DNA of 27,971 nt, taken from NCBI GenBank assembly GCA_026419775.2, contig JAOPGA020000101.1:1-27971 (forward strand), read 5' to 3'. The stretch is from Acrasis kona (lineage: Eukaryota > Heterolobosea > Eutetramitea > Acrasida > Acrasidae). The notes under the pieces are model-generated. The model was not told where the DNA came from. It saw nothing but the letters and a program-made list of their open reading frames with translations, and searched no databases. This document shows, in pieces, positions 10,383-17,421 of the stretch. Numbering within the stretch: position 1 is the first letter of the stretch; each line of letters opens with the position of its first letter. Made by a program: the position numbers and the translations under genes.

Positions 10383-11016
10383 ATGGTGAGTAGACTAGCA
10401 GTTCATCAACAATGTAACAATATAGCTCGTTCTAGTTATTGGAGATTTACATATACCACACAGAACTCATGATTTACCTGAACAATTCAAAACCATGTTG
10501 GTTCCAGGTAAAATACAGCACATTCTGTGCACAGGCAACCTCTGTACAAAGGAAGTTTATGACTATTTGAAGACAATTGCGCCAGATCTACACGTTGTTA
10601 AGGGCGATTTTGACGAAGTTTGTCAATATTCATAAAAAGCACTAACAAAGCAGAAACTCAAAGGCATCGATACTCCCGACTTTAAAGTTATCCAATTAGG
10701 ACAGTTCAAGATTGGAATTATCCACGGTCACCAAGTTGTACCTTTGGGAGACAAAGAAAGCCTGGCCATGTGGCAACGCAAGCTTGATGTAGATGTTCTA
10801 GTATCAGGCTACACCCACGAACACAAAGCTTATGAATACGAAAATAAATTCTTTGTGAATCCAGGATCCGCCACAGGCGCCTACACTCCTCTCGCACAAA
10901 AGGTCACCCCAACCTTCGTGCTAATGGACATTCAAAATACAACCATCGACAATTACGTGTACCAATTCGAAGATAACGAGGTCAGAGTAAAGAAGAAGGT
11001 ATTTGTAAAGCAATAA
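10383..11016 (+). CDS. VPS29: VPS29, retromer subunit, three exons; first exon is only the start codon
   Basis: Metallophosphoesterase-fold subunit of retromer, the endosome-to-Golgi recycling coat, acting on endosomes. Exons are 10383-10385 (ATG only), 10426-10617 and 10651-11016. The introns of 40 and 33 nt are phase 0, and intron 2 carries CACTAAC before its AG. The 186-residue product (human is about 182) reads [14 protein letters not shown], then [34 protein letters not shown] and NPGSATGAY, all hallmark segments. The pocket motif normally GHTH is GYTH here (Tyr at about residue 119). This fits a protein that binds partners through a degenerate metal site rather than acting as a phosphatase. 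The stop lies inside AATAAA (11012-11017). Identity is certain; the one-codon exon is inferred from reading-frame logic. Confidence 0.96.
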
Positions 11017-11040
11017 ACAACATTTATCCCAAACACTCTT

Positions 11041-11166
11041 TTAAACAAGTACAATCGTTCCTCCTGCAGCTTCAATTTCAGCCTTGAGTCTCTCAGCATC
11101 GACCTTGTTGGCATCTTTCATGATATAACGACGAAGTTCCTTGATAAGCGCAATCTTTGAAAAGTC
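11041..11166 (-). pseudogene. Remnant of a ribosomal protein bL12 (L7/L12)-like gene
   Basis: A 41-codon open stretch ends with TAA at 11043-11041. It begins right after two TGA codons, reading DFSKIALIKELRRYI, then DANKVDAERLKAEIEAAGG. These resemble the first helix and the last helix/strand of the L7/L12 C-terminal domain (KI.LIKE.R ... AE.LKA.LEAAGG). The central GLGLKEAK..VE segment of about 26 residues is missing, and no N-terminal domain is found upstream on this strand. I read it as a decayed, internally deleted copy, possibly of a mitochondrial L12 gene. A real exon of a gene with unusual structure, or chance similarity, is possible. It lies tail-to-tail with VPS29, 24 nt apart. Confidence 0.45.
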
Positions 11167-11546
11167 TCATCAATAGAAAAATCATTTAATATGATTCTAA
11201 AAGAACTTCGTGGTTTACGTTCAATGAGCAAGTATCATGGGTTACAGTTATTAAGTTTGATTGGGTTATGTGAGCAAACAGAAAGTTTCTTGTGATATAT
11301 TGTAATAAATCTGTTACCATATATGTTGGTTCTGTTCCCAACAAATGAAAATTATAGACGGTTCTGTTCCCGCTATCTTCAGTCAGGTCCGGAGCTCTGC
11401 TGGTTAAGCTTTAATGGTTCGGTTTAAAGTAGCTTTTGTACTTACAATTGTTGTATAAGCAAATACTGGTTCGGTTCCCAGTAGCTGATAAGTATACACT
11501 CACCAACAACGATGTATGGTTGACTCCATTTACCTTTACAATATAA
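11167..11546. other. Intergenic region upstream of the cystinosin-like gene
   Basis: No coding sequence or RNA gene is recognisable in this 380-bp stretch. It contains the degenerate GGTTCKGTTCCC repeats described separately, and presumably the promoter of the cystinosin-like gene. Confidence 0.5.
11328..11479 (+). repeat. Four degenerate copies of a GGTTCKGTTCCC element
   Basis: Copies start at 11328 (GGTTCTGTTCCC), 11360 (GGTTCTGTTCCC), 11416 (GGTTCGGTTTAA) and 11468 (GGTTCGGTTCCC), spaced 32, 56 and 52 nt apart. The last two are also both followed by AGTAGCT, suggesting decayed tandem units of about 52 nt. The core looks like a B box but lacks the invariant A, and no tRNA fold surrounds it. 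A regulatory cluster upstream of the cystinosin-like gene is possible. Confidence 0.5.
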
Positions 11547-12377
11547 ATGACAACACCTGTGAACTCCTACGCACTCCATATAATATCGGAGATTATAGGG
11601 TGGACTTATTTTGTTGCATGGTCTTTATCATTCTATCCTCAAGTGTGGGAGAATTTCCGACGCAAAAGGTACACCAAAATCAGCACCTTTTCTTAATTTA
11701 ATAGTGTAATAGGGCTGTCATTTGATTTTCTTGGATTGAATATTATTGGGCATTCATCGTATCTTGTTTTTAACTGTGTTCTACTTTTCAGCCCATACAT
11801 GAGGTGGAAACATACCGTAGATCTTGATTATGGTGACATACCGGTAGAGATCAATGATGTAGTATTCTCAATCCATGCAGTTGTTGTCACTGCTGTGACG
11901 ATTTTTCAATGTTTCATTTATGAGAGGGGGCAACAAAAACCTTTGTCCGTCCCTGTACGTATAATAGTACTAGGGTTGGCACTATCCATTTTAACGCTTG
12001 TAATAGTGTCGGCACTTGGCATGCTGGATTGGTACTTTTTCATCCAATGCTTAGGCTTTATAAAAATAGGGGTTAGCACAATAAAATACGTTCCACAAGC
12101 TTGGTTGAACTTCAGAAGGAAAAGTACCGTCGGATGGAGCATCGGAAACATTCTACTTGATTTCACTGGCGGGTGTTTGAGCATAGTACAGATGGTTATC
12201 ATCGCAATAAACAAAGGTGATTGGAGTGCATTTTATAGCAACGTACCAAAATTTGCACTTGGTCAATTAAGTATGGCCTTCTCTGTCCTGTTTATAGTAC
12301 AGCACTATTGTCTATACAGACGCCCTAAAGAAACTAAAATTCAAGATGAAACTGAAACCACTGTTGATGGCGTGTAA
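11547..12377 (+). CDS. Cystinosin-like lysosomal cystine/H+ transporter (PQ-loop), two exons
   Basis: Multi-pass PQ-loop transporter, about 264 residues, matching cystinosin, which exports cystine from lysosomes with protons. Exons are 11547-11668 and 11705-12377 (intron 36 nt, phase 2). Splicing regenerates the first PQ-loop: FVAWSLSFYPQVWENFRRK joins to SVIGLSFDFLGLNI. The second PQ-loop reads IKYVPQAWLNFRRKSTVGWSIGN split by the fold, then LLDFTGG, with the family's NDVVFSIHA segment and acidic YERG loop between. The long glycosylated luminal N-terminus of animal cystinosin is absent, as in yeast Ers1. No GYDQL-type lysosomal sorting signal is seen in the C-terminal tail. The stop overlaps a palindromic poly(A) element shared with APRT. 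Substrate is inferred from family similarity only. Confidence 0.92.
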
Positions 12378-12387
12378 TAAATTTATT
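12376..12387. promoter_or_regulatory. Palindromic bidirectional poly(A) signal AATAAATTTATT
   Basis: The 12-bp perfect palindrome gives AATAAA on both strands. On the plus strand it overlaps the cystinosin-like stop (12375-12377); on the minus strand it overlaps the APRT stop (12385-12383). Only 5 bp separate the two stop codons, so each gene's 3' UTR must run antisense into the other's coding region. Confidence 0.75.
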
Positions 12388-13014
12388 TTGGCACAACTGT
12401 TGTCGAGTCAACATCATAATTTAAAACAGTGTGAACAGAATATCCTTTTGCCTCCAACTTACTTCTTCCAGGTAGCCCGTCTAACTCTACCAAGAACGAT
12501 GTACCTGCCACCTTTCCACCGGCCATTTCTACCAATTGACAAGCAGCGAGGGCAGTTCCACCTGTGGCCAAGAGATCATCAACTATCCATACGTTCTTGC
12601 CTTGTGTGGCTTCCTTTTGAATTTCAAGTGTGTTTGATCCGTACTCAAGTTCATAGGATAGAGCAATAGAGTTTGGAAGTTTACTGGGTTTGCGAATCAT
12701 AATGAATGGCTTCTTTAGTCTTTCTGCAACAGCAAGTCCGAAAATAAATCCACGTGCATCCTAAAACAATTTAGCAACCTGTTAACATGCGTCATACCAT
12801 TCCAGCAACTGCATCAATTTGTTTGTCTTTAGCTGCTTGATATAATAAATCGAACGCCTCTTCCCTCTCTTGTGGTGAAGCTAACAATCCGCTGATATCT
12901 CTAAACATGATACCATCCTTTGGAAAGTCTAAAGATTAGTGAACAGGCGAACATGATCTTACGGGGAACAACAGCAATAGTAGCACCAACACGTTCTAAC
13001 ACTTGTTTTGACAT
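12383..13014 (-). CDS. Adenine phosphoribosyltransferase, three exons
   Basis: Converts adenine and PRPP to AMP in purine salvage in the cytosol. Minus-strand exons are 13014-12963, 12928-12798 and 12760-12383 (introns 34 and 37 nt), giving 186 residues against about 180 in the human enzyme. The N-terminus reads VVPHFPKDGIMFRDISGLL across the first splice. The base/flexible-loop region is DARGFIFGLAVAERLKKPF after the second. The PRPP-binding signature is VWIVDDLLATGGTA, and ELEYGSNTLEIQ is the type I APRT loop. All key residues appear present. The stop lies in an AATAAA shared antisense with the cystinosin-like gene. The start is 88 nt downstream of the Dicer-like stop on the same strand. 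Confidence 0.96.
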
Positions 13015-13102
13015 TTTACAATGGATTACACATTCGAAAAGAGATGACAAAATTAGCACAGAACATGATATTTATTGTACAATGCCATGATGATCTAATC
13101 AA

Positions 13103-15511
13103 CTATGCCTGTACAAGAAAAAGTTCGCAATAAGTAATACCATCACGGACGGCAATCTCTTCTGCCTCTTTATATACTTTAGAAGTTCCCTTACCAATCA
13201 ACACTCCCTCATGGTTATGAACAAGCACTGTATTGGTGCCATCCTCATTCATTCGAGATGAATACGATGGCTTTGTGTTATGAAATGTAATTTGAGTGAG
13301 GTGCTGAAGTGCGTGCTTTGGTGGCCAACCCACATGTGTAGGGTGCATTCTAGTATAATGACGAAAGATGCTCAGCACAAATCGATCGATCAACTTGGAT
13401 CCTACATCATGTCTCAATGATTGGTAGGGCACCAAGTAATCTGGCACAGGTGTATGAGCAGGCTCTTGGCTACGATAAGTGATGAACCCACCGGCGTCAA
13501 TATAGGCAGCTGCAAACAAGGCCAACATGGCATTGCAGGTGTCTCTTTTGACTGGAAATTGTGGATCGTCAGGACCTGATATGGTCATGTACTCTTGTAC
13601 TTTGGAGAGTTGTGTTCCTTTGGTCATGCACGTATCATCTTTATCCATGATCATGTGTATGGACAGCGATAGAGTGCCCTCTTCGATAGATGGATAGCTC
13701 AAGAACAAGTGCTCCGTCACAACAAAACGAAGAATGGATATACCCAACGATCGAAGCCTACCATTACAGCCACAATGTAAATTGCCATCTGCACCTTGTA
13801 TCGTACCATCCACACCTTTATTAACATAGTGACCAGTCATTGCACATTGCAACAAGTGTTTATGCTCGAATACATAGCCAATATCTTGTTCCATTCGCAT
13901 CAAATCATCAGCAGCACAAAGTTTACATGGTGGAATGAACTGATAGCTTTGTATTCTCTCTGGAGCATGAAGGTTCTGCTCCAACAAATCAATCCACTCC
14001 TCATCAGAACGAGGCACGCAGTATTCAACAACAAAATCACGTGCACCTTGAATGCCCTTATCCAAAAAGATGGCACCAACGAGTGCCTCGAACACATCGC
14101 CAAGCAATTTGGCAATCATGATGATGCCCCTCTCCTGTCCAAATAAAATATAATCTTGTAGTTTTAAATCAGTGCTGACTTGTTTCAAATGTTTATTAGA
14201 TAATAAGTAGCCTGCTGCTTGATCCCAACAATACTTGGTACCGCTCTGCTTGAATTGATTCATTTTATGATACATGTGCTCATACACAACGAACTGCATC
14301 ACTGCATCGCCCAAGAATTCCAAGTGCTCAAAGGATGATAACTTTCTTTGGTATTGTTCAACAAATGATGGATGAGTGAGAGCGGTCCTTAATAACAGTT
14401 TATTAGAAAAATATTTGGAGATTGATAATTCAGAATCAACCAAATCATGATGTGAAATTTGTTTCTCCATGTATTCAATCTTTAATCTCATGTGAGTCAT
14501 GTACTCGATCAGGTGCACATCACAAGGTAACGAATACAGTAAGGATTCTTGCGTGGGAAAAAACTCTCCAGAGTAGACTCTGTTGTGCATTAATGTGCGA
14601 TCGGATTCTAATAGTTTAATGTCGTAGGGAATGTAATCTTTTCGAATGTAATTCTTGATCAGGCTGAACCATACTGCTGACATCTTCTTCTTGTACCAAC
14701 TCTTGCACTTTAGAGCAGATCTCATTGCAACGTAATCACATCGAACGAATGGCTGCTGACCTCTGGTGTAATCAATGTTGGAGATGCTAAAAAGTTGATG
14801 GGTGTCTGACGTGATGAGTATGATGCCTTGGAGTTTCTTTTCGATTTGTTGAGCGATTTGTAGTACGTGATTGAATGACTCATCCTGCTCTTGTGCTTGT
14901 TTGAGTTGATTTTCGTTTTGGCCCAGGTGAGATTGAATGGAATCTAACAAGGTTGTTACTGGAAGATTGGTGACGCTGTTGTATGCTTCTTCAAATATGG
15001 TTTTGAAAGGAGTGTAATGATTTACTTCTTGAAGTGCTGCGTAGAATGAGTGTATGGATGATTTTAAAATGTTTGTGTCAGAGTGGAGGACTCTTGGAAC
15101 TACGAACAATGTTTTTGTTTGATCGAGTAGTTTGAGGGGATAAGCTGTTCTTGCCGTGAAGTCGTCAATGTATCTCAACATGCTGATTTCGTGATCTGTT
15201 AAGGTTGTGGTTTCAATGAGGAACAGTTTACTAAAGATCTCTACCTTTGGTCTGCGGACCACTATAAATTCAGGAATGATTTCTGAAAGAATTGGGTAAT
15301 TTGTTGTGGGCGGCATGTGCACAGTGATAAAGTTCTCAACAATAACGCTTCCGAACTTTGCGTGACCAAGAATGGATGTATTCTCGTCTCCAAATCTCAA
15401 ATCTATCATATTTGTCGTCACAACATCAGGATCATTTCCAACCTGTTCCTTCTTGACTACAGGTTTTCTTACAAAGTATCTGGTCTCATACACTTTCAAG
15501 CTTGTTTTCAT
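13103..15511 (-). CDS. Dicer-like double RNase III protein with a catalytically dead second domain
   Basis: An 802-residue intronless protein with two RNase III domains and a dsRNA-binding domain, the back half of Dicer, and no helicase. RNase IIIa starts near residue 364 and keeps the signature HLEFLGDAV and LLGDVFEAL; predicted metal ligands are Glu398, Asp402, Asp472 and Glu475. RNase IIIb begins at IGYVFEHKHLLQCAMTG (about 544) and keeps the fold (ILRFVVTEHLFLSYP). However, the aligned ligands are Arg587, Ile591, Asn660 and Leu663, so all four are lost. A dsRBD occupies about 730-790 (PKHALQHLTQ, LIGKGTSKVYKEAEE). Residues 1-350 are divergent; the part before RNase IIIa resembles the Dicer connector, and a PAZ cannot be confirmed. 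Likely role is dsRNA or small-RNA processing, in nicking or homodimer mode. A rRNA-processing role is the alternative. Confidence 0.88.
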   Translation of the reverse strand: MKTSLKVYETRYFVRKPVVKKEQVGNDPDVVTTNMIDLRFGDENTSILGHAKFGSVIVENFITVHMPPTTNYPILSEIIPEFIVVRRPKVEIFSKLFLIETTTLTDHEISMLRYIDDFTARTAYPLKLLDQTKTLFVVPRVLHSDTNILKSSIHSFYAALQEVNHYTPFKTIFEEAYNSVTNLPVTTLLDSIQSHLGQNENQLKQAQEQDESFNHVLQIAQQIEKKLQGIILITSDTHQLFSISNIDYTRGQQPFVRCDYVAMRSALKCKSWYKKKMSAVWFSLIKNYIRKDYIPYDIKLLESDRTLMHNRVYSGEFFPTQESLLYSLPCDVHLIEYMTHMRLKIEYMEKQISHHDLVDSELSISKYFSNKLLLRTALTHPSFVEQYQRKLSSFEHLEFLGDAVMQFVVYEHMYHKMNQFKQSGTKYCWDQAAGYLLSNKHLKQVSTDLKLQDYILFGQERGIIMIAKLLGDVFEALVGAIFLDKGIQGARDFVVEYCVPRSDEEWIDLLEQNLHAPERIQSYQFIPPCKLCAADDLMRMEQDIGYVFEHKHLLQCAMTGHYVNKGVDGTIQGADGNLHCGCNGRLRSLGISILRFVVTEHLFLSYPSIEEGTLSLSIHMIMDKDDTCMTKGTQLSKVQEYMTISGPDDPQFPVKRDTCNAMLALFAAAYIDAGGFITYRSQEPAHTPVPDYLVPYQSLRHDVGSKLIDRFVLSIFRHYTRMHPTHVGWPPKHALQHLTQITFHNTKPSYSSRMNEDGTNTVLVHNHEGVLIGKGTSKVYKEAEEIAVRDGITYCELFLVQA

Positions 15512-15787
15512 GATGTTGTCATTACAAGAATGCTTAAAATTAAATTGTAAATAAGTTAGATAGTTTTTATTTTAAACAAGTTAATGCGACAAGTTCCAAT
15601 TCCAACACAGTTAAAAATTCTATCACTATGACATTATTATTTGAATGTGCTGTCAAACTGCGTCATCTTACAACCCTAGCTCCACATATGTACAATACTA
15701 TCGCGGACCCGATATTAATATTCCGTAATATATCCGGACCTTATGAGATCAACTTTATGTTGGAGAATAAATCAAAAATAAAATACA
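15512..15787. other. Divergent promoter region between the Dicer-like gene and citrate synthase
   Basis: These 276 bp hold the 5' regions of both genes. An open stretch on the plus strand from 15628 runs into the citrate synthase first exon in another frame, but has no recognisable content. Confidence 0.5.
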
Positions 15788-17359
15788 ATGAGTCAAGAGC
15801 GTTTGTCAGTCTTATACAAGCACATCAACCCAGAAGTAGAGCAGTCAAGAGATGCTCAAATACAGTGCAACAGCACATTTGCAACCCACAACAAAAAGTA
15901 AGAAGACAATTCGTTCTTTAAACATAACAAAAACAGGGACAAAAAGCTTCTTGATGTCAAGAGCAAAAAGAGGACATTGAAAGTAACTGACTCTGAGAGC
16001 GGAAAGACAATCGAAATTCCCGTTGAGTATGGAGCCATCAACGCAACCGATCTTGGCAAGCTCGGCGTCAGATCGCTCGACCCCGGATACATGAACACAG
16101 CTGTTTGTAAAAGTGAAGTCTGCTTCATTGATGGTGACGAAGGTATTCTAAGGTATCGTGGATACAACATTGAGGAGTTGGCCGAAAAGAGCACCTTCTT
16201 GGAAGTTTCATACTTGTTAATCAATGGAGAGTTGCCCTCAAAGAAACAAAACGTCGAATGGTCAGACAGAGTCATGAAGCATACTTATTTGCATGAAAAC
16301 TTGAATCAACTACTCAAGCAGTTCCGTTATGACGCACATCCCATGGGCATGGTCATCAGCACTCTAGCAGCTCTATCCACCTTCTATCCATATGCCAATC
16401 CCAGTTTGAGCGGAGAGAATTTATACAAGAGCGAACAGGCCAGAAACAAACAAATATTCAGAATCATCGGAAAGCTTCCAACCATTGCTGCATGTGCATA
16501 CAGAAACAGAATCGGCAAACCATACAACAACCCTCAAAGCAGCTTGGGATACACTGAAAACTTTTTGTACATGTTAGACAAGCTATCGGAGAATGACTAC
16601 AAGCCAAACCCAGTCCTAGCCCGTGCATTGGACAAGTTGTTCATCATTCACGCAGATCACGAATTGAACTGTTCCACTGCAGCGATGAGACATTTGGGAA
16701 GCACCAAAGTAGATCCATACACTGCCATGGCAGGTGCTGCCGGTGCTCTGTATGGACCTCTGCATGGAGGTGCATGCGAGGCAGTGCTACACATGTTGGA
16801 GGATATTGGATCGTTGGAGAATGTTCCAAACTTTATTCAACAAGTCAAGAACAAGTCCAAAAAGTTGATGGGATTCGGTCACCGTGTCTACAAGAGCTAC
16901 GATCCACGCGCAAAGATTGCAAGAAAGATTGCAGACGAAGTGTTCGCAGCAGTAGGAAAGGAGCCAATGATTGAGATTGCCATCGAGTTGGAAAGAATTG
17001 CGCTCAGCGACCCTTACTTTATCGAAAGAAAATTATACCCCAACGTTGACTTTTACACTGGATTGGTATACAGATCCATGGGATTCCCAACCGACATGTT
17101 CCCCGTATTGTTCTGCATTCCAAGAGCAGCTGGTTGGTTGGCTCACTGGGTGGAACTTTTGGACGATCCCGCCACTCACATTTATCGTCCCAGACAGGTG
17201 TACTTGGGTTATGACGAGAGACAATATGTGGAACTCCAAAACAGAACCGAGTATGAGACCAGAGAGTTGGACTCGTATGTATCGCCCATGAGCAGGAGAA
17301 GAGAGACTAACCCAGACAAGCAGAGCAAGATGACCCAGGCTTCCAACAAACAATATTAA
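15788..17359 (+). CDS. Citrate synthase, glyoxysomal/peroxisomal type, two exons
   Basis: Condenses acetyl-CoA and oxaloacetate to citrate. Exons are 15788-15897 and 15937-17359. The intron is 39 nt and would be in frame but for a TAA, so retention truncates the protein after 37 codons. The 510-residue product belongs to the bacterial-like/plant glyoxysomal class. Catalytic His about 278 lies in HADHELNCST, His about 313 in PLHGGACEAV and Asp about 408 in NVDFYTG, with FGHRVYK for oxaloacetate. The N-terminus reads MSQERLSVLYKHINPE: RLSVLYKHI fits the PTS2 pattern R-L-x5-H-[L] except that Ile replaces Leu. I therefore predict peroxisomal import for the glyoxylate cycle or fatty-acid oxidation rather than mitochondrial import. 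The C-terminus NKQY is not a PTS1. The stop overlaps ATTAAA. Confidence 0.96.
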
Positions 17360-17421
17360 ATATTTTTGCATTGTAATTCAATTCATTTTTGTACTTTTTA
17401 GTGTTGACAGTGACATGTTTT

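Noticed and set aside
11468-11479. B-box-like GGTTCGGTTCC suggesting a tRNA gene
   Set aside because: The invariant A of the T-loop is missing and no acceptor, D-loop or anticodon stems can be drawn around it.
15628-15921. 97-codon plus-strand frame upstream of citrate synthase
   Set aside because: It overlaps the citrate synthase first exon in another frame and resembles nothing; it is probably promoter and leader sequence.
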